A stretch of 7,404 bases of DNA from Veillonella parvula (GCA_947096075.1 CAMUQE010000095.1:1-7404), one strand, 5' to 3'. Positions 1-6,173 are shown, counted from the first letter of the stretch. The notes: generated from the sequence alone by a model not told the origin. Translations and numbers: made by a program.

Positions 1-36
1 TATTATCTTTATGGTAGAAACTTTCACAAAATATAA

Positions 37-663
37 TTATAGTATGAGCCCAATAATGGCAAAGTAGATTTTAAATATCGTTTGTTGTAATGGACGAATA
101 ACCATAGAAATAATGGGTGTGTTAATAAGGATGATAAAGAATAATAAATTAAGCATCCCTAATTGGTAATATCTCATCTGCCACTCTGTAGGCAACCACG
201 GCAAGATAATATTAAAACCAGGCAATGGTGGGAACGGAATCAAACAGAAAATTGATAAGCCAATACTATATAAAATAATATATTGCATAACCATGGCAAG
301 ACCTTGGGACTCCATGAGACCTAATTTTCCAAGGAGCATATACATAAAGGTGAATATAAAGCCTGCTATAAGACCTGCCACAGGACCTGCAAAGGCAAGC
401 AAGCTTATATCACGTCGTGGATCTTTAAAGTAAGATGGATTAATTGACATAGGTTTTGCCCAACCAAAGCCAACAAGAATAATACAGATGGTACCAATTA
501 GATCAAGGTGTGCCATTGGTGACAATGTGAGGCGTCCCGCCAGACGTGGCGTTGGATCACCAAACCAAGTTGCTACCTTTGCCTCTGCATATCCAAAGAT
601 AGAAAAAACGATCATAATAGCAGGAATACTTGCTAATATCTGAACCGGATTTAAATCAAACAT
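37..663 (-). CDS. Site-2 protease (peptidase M50) family membrane protein lacking zinc-ligand residues
   Basis: A 208-residue polytopic membrane protein of the M50B family found in many bacteria as a small standalone protein. Family landmarks are clear: GDPTPRLAGRLTLSP at residues 35-49, AHLD 51-54, GWAKP 67-71, then INPSYF and AGPVAG 92-97. Intact members carry HExxH in the first helix (HEYAHA just before the GDPT segment) and an NxxPxPPLDG motif near the C-terminus. Here the first reads F23-G-Y-A-E27-A, and the second reads F-C140-L-I-P-F-P-P-L-P148-G. Both histidines, the glutamate, the asparagine and the aspartate are therefore replaced. Proteolysis is not expected; a binding or chaperone-like role is possible but unknown. 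The start follows AAAGGAG by 4 nt. The gene lies 9 nt after the CMD-family gene, so the two are probably one operon. The family call is firm and loss of the active site is seen directly. Confidence 0.88.
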   Translation of the reverse strand: MFDLNPVQILASIPAIMIVFSIFGYAEAKVATWFGDPTPRLAGRLTLSPMAHLDLIGTICIILVGFGWAKPMSINPSYFKDPRRDISLLAFAGPVAGLIAGFIFTFMYMLLGKLGLMESQGLAMVMQYIILYSIGLSIFCLIPFPPLPGFNIILPWLPTEWQMRYYQLGMLNLLFFIILINTPIISMVIRPLQQTIFKIYFAIIGLIL

Positions 664-672
664 AGAACTCCT

Positions 673-1443
673 TTATTGTTTAGCTTCCCATGCGGTGTAG
701 CCTTCTTGAATGCAACGAAGGGCATTTAAGGTACGGGGATAGCCGATATACGGCACGCATTGGGATGCGATATTAATCAAATATTGTTTGCTGTTTCCTA
801 CGTTCAAATTACCTTCTACATGAGCCTTGAGTTGAGCTTCACAGCCACCTTGAGCCGCAAGGAAACAGAAGGTAATCATTTCACGATGAGCCACGCTAAG
901 GCCTTTACGCGTATAGTAATCGCCGAACATATTGGCAAGCCATTTGTTGATATGACGAATATCTTCTGGCCCTTCTTGGTAAGAATTGCGCATAGACTCC
1001 CCAAAGATTTCCACTTGTTTTTCTACGCCTTTTTCAAGACGAGACTCTCCAGTGATTGTGCTGCGAGAGGGATCAACAATAGCCTCTCCTCGATAGTCAA
1101 AAATCTTATTGGTCACCTTAAAGAATGGGCGCACACGTCCGATGCCAAGATAGGGCACCGCTTGATAAATGAGCTCTACCACTTCATCAGGAATAAGGCC
1201 AAAGTTTAATGCTGCCGGTAGCATTAATGCATATTCATCAACAGCGGAGGCGCCTACTAATGTAGCAAGAATGGCTAAGAAGCGATCCTTTGCCGGTACA
1301 TTACGGCCTTCTTCGGTGATGACTTCATCAAAGGCAAAATTATCAAACAATACTTCAAACTCTGGATCAATATAACCTGCTGGGGCTGCAATATCAGGGA
1401 ACATACGCTCCGTATAGGCTTGAGCAAATTCAGATTTAGACAT
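673..1443 (-). CDS. Carboxymuconolactone decarboxylase (CMD) family protein, two-domain
   Basis: 256 residues when started at the ATG at 1443, which sits 6 nt after GGAGG; a longer frame to 1479 would start inside an upstream hairpin and has no ribosome binding site. The C-terminal half (about 175-245) is a typical CMD/AhpD-fold domain: HREMITFCFLAAQGG, then C201, H208 in LKAHVEGNLNVG, and PYIGYPRTLNAL. The N-terminal half (about 45-110: KDRFLAILATLVG, LPAALNFG, VPYLGIGR) looks like a second, diverged CMD repeat with methionine (M74) where H208 sits. There is no CxxC, so an AhpD-type disulfide peroxidase reaction is unlikely. The family includes protocatechuate-pathway decarboxylases and many proteins of unknown substrate; no such pathway genes are seen here, so I do not assign a substrate. 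It is probably cotranscribed with the M50-like gene 9 nt downstream. Confidence 0.85.
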   Translation of the reverse strand: MSKSEFAQAYTERMFPDIAAPAGYIDPEFEVLFDNFAFDEVITEEGRNVPAKDRFLAILATLVGASAVDEYALMLPAALNFGLIPDEVVELIYQAVPYLGIGRVRPFFKVTNKIFDYRGEAIVDPSRSTITGESRLEKGVEKQVEIFGESMRNSYQEGPEDIRHINKWLANMFGDYYTRKGLSVAHREMITFCFLAAQGGCEAQLKAHVEGNLNVGNSKQYLINIASQCVPYIGYPRTLNALRCIQEGYTAWEAKQ

Positions 1444-1464
1444 AAAAAACCTCCATAAACAACA

Positions 1465-1495
1465 CTGGTGAAAGCCCAAAAGGAGCTTTCACCAG
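1465..1495. terminator. Hairpin between the secreted-protein gene and the CMD gene
   Basis: An 11-bp perfect stem (CTGGTGAAAGC at 1465-1475, GCTTTCACCAG at 1485-1495) can be extended by a CC/GG pair past one bulged base, closing an AAAA loop. In the minus direction it follows the secreted-protein stop by 37 nt and precedes TGTTGTTTAT, a weak T-rich tract. It ends only 21 nt before the CMD start. It may terminate the upstream gene or act as a leader attenuator for CMD; a TATAAT on the minus strand at 1533-1538, without a good -35, would place it in a CMD leader. Confidence 0.55.
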
Positions 1496-1532
1496 CAATA
1501 GTTATGTAATTATTACGGCACGGGCCATCAGA

Positions 1533-1931
1533 TTATAACGCTGGGAATTCGAAAGTTGTGCCGTATACTTCTTTCCAAGCAGCCATGAACATATTGAACT
1601 CATTTGTTCCAGGTTGAATTTGGTAAACTTGACCATCTGGAGCGTAACGATATACAGTATGTAAGCTTGGATGAACAAGATATTTGAATAATGTAGCTTC
1701 CCCGTATTGGTTATTATGCATGTTAATTACATTAACACCAAATACGTGGTTACGGCTGCTATCGATACCTTTAAACTCAGATGCTTTATCAAAGAAATAT
1801 GTTTCTGTACCATTAGCACTATTTGGAACCTCTGGATAGTTAGCTAATCCATTCCAGTTTGCTGCGTTTGCAACACCACCTACTAATAATGTACCGGCTA
1901 ATACAAATGCACCTAATAAATTTTTATTCAT
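1533..1931 (-). CDS. Small secreted protein of unknown function
   Basis: 132 residues from the ATG at 1931, preceded by AAAGGAG at 5-6 nt spacing; an in-frame ATG at 1964 would add 11 residues without a ribosome binding site and would spoil the signal peptide. Residues 1-23 form a classic Sec signal (MNKNLL, then a hydrophobic core, ending GGVANA before ANW), predicting signal peptidase I cleavage and a soluble exported protein of about 109 residues. It has no lipobox cysteine and no cysteine at all. The mature part is rich in aromatic residues and asparagine (TETYFFDKASEF, NHVFGVNVINMHNNQYG, TVYRYAPDGQVYQIQPGTNEF) and reads as a small beta-rich domain. I do not recognise the family; it resembles the short periplasmic or surface proteins common in Negativicutes, but I cannot confirm this. 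It has its own likely promoter (extended -10 near 2013-2021). Confidence 0.75.
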   Translation of the reverse strand: MNKNLLGAFVLAGTLLVGGVANAANWNGLANYPEVPNSANGTETYFFDKASEFKGIDSSRNHVFGVNVINMHNNQYGEATLFKYLVHPSLHTVYRYAPDGQVYQIQPGTNEFNMFMAAWKEVYGTTFEFPAL

Positions 1932-2012
1932 AATGCTCTCCTTTGTGCCACGAAGGCAAATCACGAATCAGTCATACTCTCACATGACTTGAATACAATA
2001 CGCTATATGTAT

Positions 2013-2021
2013 AGTATATCA
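2013..2021 (-). promoter_or_regulatory. Extended -10 promoter element for the secreted-protein gene
   Basis: The minus strand reads TGATATACT, a TGn extended -10 with TATACT at 2013-2018. No good -35 lies 17 nt upstream (TAAAAA in an A/T tract), which fits extended -10 promoters. Transcription would start near 2006, giving a leader of about 75 nt. That leader contains a 6-bp hairpin (AGTCAT/ATGACT, 1970-1975 and 1984-1989) and a small TGCC/GGCA hairpin (1946-1958) just before the ribosome binding site. Confidence 0.45.
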
Positions 2022-2085
2022 CATTTTTAATAAAATTTTTAGATTTCCAAGGTTACAGAATATATGCATATGAGGTTGTATCAAA

Positions 2086-2604
2086 TTAGCCCTTCATGTT
2101 CTCTGCTGTTTTTGCATTTGCGTTATCGATTGCTTCTAGCAATTTATTAAGCAACATACGCAATTGACGTGTCTCTTCTACGTCAAATATAGGACCTGAC
2201 GATTCAGCCAAGCGGCGTGGTATATGAACCGCTACATCACGTAATGCTTTACCCGTATCAGTAAGGGTTACCATAACTACACGTTCATCTTGACGACTGC
2301 GTTTGCGTTTCAAGAATGCTTTGGCTTCTAATTTCTTTAAAAGCGGTGTTAATGTACCGGAATCAAGGCGCAATACTTGTCCCAATTCCTTAACGGATAA
2401 ATCACCATATTGCCACAATGCCATCATTACGATGTATTGAGTATATGTCAAATTTAAAGGATCTAAGTGACTACGATATGCATTAACAATTTCCTTTGCC
2501 ACTACATAGAGTGGAAAGCTCAATTGATTTTCCAATCTTAAATATTCTGAATCAGGAACATCTTCTTTATGTTTGTATCCTTCAAGTACACCAATTTCTG
2601 CCAT
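2086..2604 (-). CDS. MarR-family regulator of the OhrR type, with serine in place of the redox cysteine
   Basis: A 172-residue winged-helix regulator. OhrR signatures run in order: LENQL (24-28), LNLTYTQY (50-57), DSGTLTPLLKKLE in the recognition helix (about 81-93) and RSRQDERVV in the wing (about 102-110). OhrR proteins are organic-peroxide sensors; an N-terminal cysteine in the LENQLCF segment is oxidised and releases DNA. Here that position is S29 (codon AGC at 2518-2520) and the whole protein has no cysteine. The tyrosines that hydrogen-bond the cysteine in Bacillus OhrR appear kept (Y43, Y54). Direct thiol sensing is therefore impossible; it may be a constitutive repressor or bind another ligand. 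The N-terminus is about 14 residues longer than in B. subtilis OhrR. The start follows GGAGG by 6 nt. It is divergent from the nitroreductase, a plausible target, and carries a likely operator over its own promoter. Confidence 0.88.
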   Translation of the reverse strand: MAEIGVLEGYKHKEDVPDSEYLRLENQLSFPLYVVAKEIVNAYRSHLDPLNLTYTQYIVMMALWQYGDLSVKELGQVLRLDSGTLTPLLKKLEAKAFLKRKRSRQDERVVMVTLTDTGKALRDVAVHIPRRLAESSGPIFDVEETRQLRMLLNKLLEAIDNANAKTAENMKG

Positions 2605-2632
2605 ATTCTACCTCCATATGCACACAATTATC

Positions 2633-2647
2633 TACTAATTAATTGTA
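2633..2647. promoter_or_regulatory. Probable OhrR/MarR-type operator over the regulator's own -10
   Basis: TACTAATTAATTGTA (minus strand TACAATTAATTAGTA) is an imperfect 15-bp dyad, 5 of 7 pairs, resembling the TACAATT-n-AATTGTA operator known for B. subtilis OhrR. It contains the -10 hexamer of the regulator gene, so binding would block its promoter. Extra ACAATT half-sites flank it at 2624-2629 and 2649-2654; on the minus strand AATTGTGT(A/G)CA occurs twice, 25 bp apart. Confidence 0.55.
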
Positions 2648-2671
2648 CACAATTTTACGGTAAACAGTCAA
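2642..2671 (-). promoter_or_regulatory. Sigma-A-type promoter of the MarR regulator gene
   Basis: On the minus strand TTGACT (2666-2671) is followed after 18 bp by TACAAT (2642-2647). Transcription would begin near 2634, leaving a leader of about 30 nt that ends in the GGAGG ribosome binding site. The -10 coincides with the operator-like dyad. Confidence 0.65.
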
Positions 2672-2934
2672 CGCAAAAAGCCCACTTTGAACAGATATTT
2701 TTAAATTTGTTAATTAATTAATATTTATTTTCTTATTCGTTAAGAATTAGGTGCTTCTATAGAATTTATAGGTAAAAATCACACCATAAAGTTGTTACTT
2801 TATTTATAAATTTATTTGATATTAGATTAGAAAGTTATAACTTCTGTTTTCAAGGAAATCTCCTTTCGTTACAGGACCCTCTCCTAATAAATAACTTAGT
2901 AAAAATACGTTCTTTTCTAGGTTCTTCCTTGTAG
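2672..2934. other. AT-rich intergenic region between the divergent regulator and nitroreductase genes
   Basis: No coding frame with a ribosome binding site is seen. It holds TTAATTAATTAA-like sequence (2710-2722), two related dyads of the form AAAGTTnTnACTT (2788-2801 and 2831-2844, 43 bp apart; the second contains the 12-bp perfect palindrome AAGTTATAACTT), and a short AAGGA/TCCTT hairpin at 2852-2865. It is unusually long for a simple divergent promoter pair. Confidence 0.5.
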
Positions 2935-2940
2935 TATAAT
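2935..2940 (+). promoter_or_regulatory. -10 element of the nitroreductase gene
   Basis: A perfect TATAAT lies 45 bp before the nitroreductase start. The -35 region 16-18 bp upstream (about 2911-2918) is pyrimidine-rich and matches the consensus poorly, which suggests a weak or activator-dependent promoter. The gene's ribosome binding site is AGGAGG at 2974-2979. Confidence 0.45.
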
Positions 2941-2984
2941 AAAAGAAACTCTATATCAAATCCCATTTGTCATAGGAGGGCCAC

Positions 2985-3575
2985 ATGAACACCTTAGAAT
3001 GTATTAAAACTCGTCATAGTACGCGAAAATTTAAAGCTGATCAATTATCTAGAAAGCTCATCGATCAAGTGCTCGACGCAGGTCGTCGTGCTCCATCTGG
3101 TGGCAACACACAATTAACACATTTCATGGTTATCACAAACCAAGATATGCTCAACGAATTAGTAACTCTTATTCAAGAAGAATACGGCAAAATGCCGATT
3201 ACAGAAAATACTTTACCTTACATGGTGAATATCATTAAGATGTCCGCCGAAGGCAAATTTGTATTCAACTATGGAGCGCCTGTACTCATCGTATTGGCTA
3301 GTAAACCAAGTTATGCCAACAACTTTGCTGACGTGTCATGTGCTATGCAAAACATGATGCTTGCTTGCAATGAACTTGACCTTGGTAGTTGCTGGGTTAA
3401 CCAAATCCGTCATCTTCAAGATAATGAACGCATCCAAGCCAAAATGCATGAACTAGGTCTTAGCGAAGACGAAAAAGTCTACGCTAGCCTCGCTATCGGC
3501 TACCCAGATCTACCAAATGGTCTTAACCGCCGTGAAATCAAAGCAAAAGGCTATCCTGTAACATATATTGATTAA
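2985..3575 (+). CDS. Nitroreductase family FMN-dependent oxidoreductase
   Basis: 196 residues, the usual size of a single-domain nitroreductase, which uses FMN and NAD(P)H to reduce nitro compounds, quinones or flavins; the natural substrate cannot be read from sequence. FMN-binding landmarks are present: R10-H-S-T-R14 at the N-terminus, RRAPSGGNTQ (34-43), the NYGAPVLIVLA strand (about 95-105), GSCWVNQIR in the second half, and YASLAIGYPD near the C-terminus, where the backbone contacts FMN. The start is fixed by AGGAGG 5 nt upstream of the ATG. It is a monocistronic unit ending at a strong terminator. The divergent OhrR-like regulator is the obvious candidate controller, though the best operator found covers the regulator's own promoter and not this one. 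Confidence 0.93.
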   Translation: MNTLECIKTRHSTRKFKADQLSRKLIDQVLDAGRRAPSGGNTQLTHFMVITNQDMLNELVTLIQEEYGKMPITENTLPYMVNIIKMSAEGKFVFNYGAPVLIVLASKPSYANNFADVSCAMQNMMLACNELDLGSCWVNQIRHLQDNERIQAKMHELGLSEDEKVYASLAIGYPDLPNGLNRREIKAKGYPVTYID

Positions 3576-3627
3576 AGATACTATTAGTTTCTTAGCTATT
3601 CCTATAAGATAATTAGGCCAATACAAA

Positions 3628-3680
3628 AGCGCTATCTATCCCACAACTCTAATTGAGTTTTGTTCGGAATAGATAGCGCT
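3628..3680. terminator. Strong bidirectional terminator between convergent genes
   Basis: A perfect 12-bp stem (AGCGCTATCTAT 3628-3639, ATAGATAGCGCT 3669-3680) encloses a further internal stem (AACTC/GAGTT plus CC/GG). It is followed by ATTTTATT on the plus strand and by TTTTGTATT on the minus strand. It lies between the nitroreductase (plus) and the P-type ATPase (minus) and probably stops both. Confidence 0.85.
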
Positions 3681-3769
3681 ATTTTATTGACTATAGTATG
3701 TATTAACTCTCACCGATTTAGTAATCAAATCGATGCACATTCCATACGTATATGTATAATGAACTACCA

Positions 3770-5461
3770 TTAAGCCTCAAATATGCGTTTACGAGCTGCT
3801 TTCACGAGGACGGAATCATCGTCTTCTACTACATGGTTAGATTTGTAAGCCCAGCGCAATAATAATGCAGAGTTTACAACTACAAGGAGACTCCCACCGT
3901 TGTGAACAAGGGCACCCCACACTGGGGATAAAGTCCCAACCATTGCCAAAATGATAGCTACAAAGTTTAAGATCAAGGAGAAAGAAAGATTAATTTTAAT
4001 AGTAGTCATCATGCGTTTAGATAATGCCACTAAGTGAGGAATTTCCTTTACATTATCGTTTACAAGAACGATATCTGCTGCCTCTACCGCGATATCGCTA
4101 CCAACACCGCCCATGGCGATACCCACATCGGATTTTTTAAGGGCTGGTGCATCGTTTACACCATCCACAGCAACATATACAATGGATGCACCACGGTTTA
4201 AATGAGCATGAACAGCTTCTTTTACAGAGTCAGCAATAGAAATATTAGACAAGGTCATCATTGCTTCATTACCAACCAAAACGGCTTTATCTTGTACAGT
4301 CGCCTCTAAGCCTTTGCCAGGAACCATACGGAAGGAATCTATGGAATCGAAGCTTTCACCATGACGAGAGGTAAAGCCATTCACGATAGCTTTGCCCAAT
4401 GGATGCTCAGATTTAGTCTCTACCGAAGCAACCAATCGATACAACTCATCAGTAGGCATGGAACCCACAGTCTCAACGGCGGTCACCTCAGGTGTACCAT
4501 AGGTCAAGGTACCTGTTTTATCAAAGGTCATCGTATCAACCTTCGCCAAGCGTTCCATAATATTACCGCGACGCACGAGGAAACCGTGTTGGCTCGCATT
4601 AGAAATAGCTGCCATAATCGCTGCCGGCGTTGCCAATACGAGAGCACAAGGACAGAACACAACGAGGATGGTTACGGCACGAATGATTTCTCCAGTTACC
4701 ACATAGGTGCCAATCGCGGCCAATAACGCAATCACTACAATCCATGTGGCCCAACGGTCAGCCAAGCTAACGATTTTCGCATTACCCGGGTCCGTAGATT
4801 TAACGAGCTTAATCATGCGTTGAATAGAACTGTCTTCGCCCTCTTTGGTCGCAGTCATATCGAAGGCGCCGAATTGGTTCACCGTACCAGAGAAGACCTC
4901 GTCACCCACCGTTTTATCTACAGGCATGGACTCACCAGTCATAACGGATTGATCAATTGCTGTATCACCAGACAAAATCATGCCATCCACAGGAATAACC
5001 TCACCAGGTAACACGCGGATTACGTCGCCTACCATTACGATATCTGCAGGCAAAATCTCTTCCTTGCCGTTGCGGACGATGCGCGCCGTTGTAGGCGTCA
5101 ATTTAACGAGACGTTCGATGCCCGCTTGCGCTTTAGATACGGTGAACTCTTCGAGCATGGCCCCCAGTTGCATGATGAAAGCAATCTCTGCGGCCGCAAA
5201 CACTTCACCGATAGCAACAGCTGCAATAAGCGCCAAGGACACGAGCAAATCTGCTTTTACATCGAACTCTTCATACATGGCAACCGTTGCGCCCCACACG
5301 ATAGGAAGACCACACAATAGAATTGTGAACCAAGCCCAATCAAAGGGCAATCCTAAACGAATGCCTAATAAACTAAATACTACACCGATACCACCGGCTA
5401 CTAATGTAATCTTTTCACGATTCAAATCGAACCATTCTGCTATTTTGCTCCACCGTTCCAT
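3770..5461 (-). CDS. Heavy-metal P1B-type ATPase with an internal deletion in the phosphorylation domain
   Basis: 563 residues from the ATG at 5461, 5 nt after AGGAGG; the open frame continues 31 codons upstream without a ribosome binding site. There is no N-terminal GMTCxxC metal-binding domain. Order: helices 1-4 (about 18-106), actuator domain with TGES at 175-178, helices 5-6 with the metal-site CPC at 270-272, DKTGT with the phosphorylated aspartate D314, the nucleotide-binding HP dipeptide at 353-354, VPGKGLE at 380-386, and helices 7-8 with HNGGS from H520. After VYVAVDG434 the protein jumps directly to VNDAPALKKSDVGIAMG. The usual ~80 residues between these points, including the conserved TGD motif and the first G of GDGxNDxP, are missing, so turnover is doubtful. 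Metal specificity is not assignable. Its promoter carries two CsoR/CstR-like operators. Confidence 0.9.
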   Translation of the reverse strand: MERWSKIAEWFDLNREKITLVAGGIGVVFSLLGIRLGLPFDWAWFTILLCGLPIVWGATVAMYEEFDVKADLLVSLALIAAVAIGEVFAAAEIAFIMQLGAMLEEFTVSKAQAGIERLVKLTPTTARIVRNGKEEILPADIVMVGDVIRVLPGEVIPVDGMILSGDTAIDQSVMTGESMPVDKTVGDEVFSGTVNQFGAFDMTATKEGEDSSIQRMIKLVKSTDPGNAKIVSLADRWATWIVVIALLAAIGTYVVTGEIIRAVTILVVFCPCALVLATPAAIMAAISNASQHGFLVRRGNIMERLAKVDTMTFDKTGTLTYGTPEVTAVETVGSMPTDELYRLVASVETKSEHPLGKAIVNGFTSRHGESFDSIDSFRMVPGKGLEATVQDKAVLVGNEAMMTLSNISIADSVKEAVHAHLNRGASIVYVAVDGVNDAPALKKSDVGIAMGGVGSDIAVEAADIVLVNDNVKEIPHLVALSKRMMTTIKINLSFSLILNFVAIILAMVGTLSPVWGALVHNGGSLLVVVNSALLLRWAYKSNHVVEDDDSVLVKAARKRIFEA

Positions 5462-5514
5462 ACGTACCTCCTGTGAAAGCTTATATATAATGATATGTAC
5501 ACATTGATTATGGA

Positions 5515-5540
5515 TTATATACATGTGTCCATGTATATAA
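5515..5540. repeat. Inverted repeat in the ATPase leader
   Basis: Two perfect 11-bp arms (TTATATACATG 5515-5525, CATGTATATAA 5530-5540) are separated by 4 nt. It lies in the predicted untranslated leader, about 54 nt before the ATPase start. It could form an RNA hairpin or be a protein-binding dyad. It is not followed by a T-tract in the direction of transcription, so it is not an obvious terminator. Confidence 0.5.
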
Positions 5541-5592
5541 CACCTTAAGGGCAAACATATTATTTATCGTTCTGTTCACCACTTTTATTGTT

Positions 5593-5646
5593 AATATACC
5601 AATAGGGGTATGCCTTATGATTATCTTATACCCCTATGGGTATATT
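5593..5646. promoter_or_regulatory. Paired CsoR/RcnR/CstR-type operators at the ATPase promoter
   Basis: Two 16-bp sites, ATACCAATAGGGGTAT (5596-5611) and ATACCCCTATGGGTAT (5628-5643), stand in opposite orientation with centres 32 bp apart. With flanks they make a 19-bp inverted repeat with one mismatch (5593-5611 and 5628-5646, 16-bp spacer). Each site is itself a near-palindrome (6 of 8 and 7 of 8 pairs) with C/G runs around a TA centre and A/T ends. This is the known style of operators of the DUF156 family (CsoR for copper, RcnR for nickel/cobalt, CstR for persulfides). Site 2 fills the -35/-10 spacer; site 1 lies just after the start of transcription. Confidence 0.7.
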
Positions 5647-5653
5647 GCGTCAA
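5625..5653 (-). promoter_or_regulatory. Promoter of the P1B ATPase gene
   Basis: On the minus strand TTGACG (5648-5653) and TATAAG (5625-5630) are separated by exactly 17 bp. The spacer is occupied by an ATACCC-type operator, so a bound repressor would occlude RNA polymerase. Transcription would start near 5618, giving a leader of about 157 nt. Confidence 0.65.
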
Positions 5654-5705
5654 TAACAAAATATGTGCAATTATTCATATACACTCAAAAGTACAGGAAA
5701 AATAA

Positions 5706-6164
5706 GGTTCCCGTTGGGCTTACTTCTTATACGAATGGGCTGGTATTCCAGGCATACTCGTAAGTGGCTACTTGAGTGACCGCGTATTCCGTGGCCGTCG
5801 TGCTCCAGCTACGATTTGCTTTATGTTATTCGTTATCTTGGCGATTCTCGTGTACTGGTTTAACCCTGCAGGCAATATTCTCATCGATAACTTAGCACTC
5901 ATCGCTATCGGCTTCCTCATCTACGGTCCTGTTATGATGATTGGCCTTCAAGCAGCAGATATGGTGCCACGCGTAGCAACAGGTGGTGCTACTGGCCTTA
6001 CAGGCCTTCTTGGTTACCTCATCGGTTCTGCCGGTACTGGTGCTTTCATGGGTCTCATGGTTGACCTCTACGGTTGGGATGGTGGTTTCATTGCCCTCTT
6101 TGGTGCATGTATCCTATCCATCGTATTCCTACTCCTCACCCTTGGAGACAAAGGACAACAATAG
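5706..6164 (+). pseudogene. glpT: C-terminal remnant of a GlpT-type glycerol-3-phosphate/phosphate antiporter
   Basis: An open frame of 152 codons with no ATG start or ribosome binding site; an in-frame stop lies at 5703-5705. The translation matches the last third of GlpT: WAYFLYEWAGIPG, GYLSDRVFRGRRAP, WFNPAGN, GFLIYGPVMMIGLQA, TGLTGLLGYLIGSAG and DLYGWDGGFIALFG, ending at a normal-looking C-terminus (GDKGQQ). These segments correspond closely to E. coli GlpT from about residue 290 on, by memory of that sequence. The whole N-terminal bundle and the start of the C-terminal one are missing, including both substrate-binding arginines, so transport is not possible. Homology begins within a few bases of 5709, where the ATPase promoter region ends, marking a deletion or rearrangement junction. 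The frame has no stops, so the loss may be recent. Transcription would end at the hairpin near 6228-6266. Confidence 0.88.
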
Positions 6165-6173
6165 AATATGTAC

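Noticed and set aside
760..1209. A 149-codon plus-strand open frame
   Set aside because: It lies antisense within the CMD gene, has no ribosome binding site and gives no recognisable protein; it is a shadow of the real frame.
2852..2865. AAGGA/TCCTT hairpin as a riboswitch or terminator part
   Set aside because: It has only 5 bp, no T-tract and lies upstream of the nitroreductase -10, so it would not be in that transcript.
4980..5507. A 175-codon plus-strand open frame opposite the P1B ATPase
   Set aside because: It is antisense to a clearly conserved ATPase sequence (TGES, actuator domain) and its translation has no family features.
5462..5554. Upstream extension of the P1B ATPase by 31 residues
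   Set aside because: The extension has no ribosome binding site, contains the leader inverted repeat, and does not resemble a metal-binding domain; AGGAGG marks the ATG at 5461.
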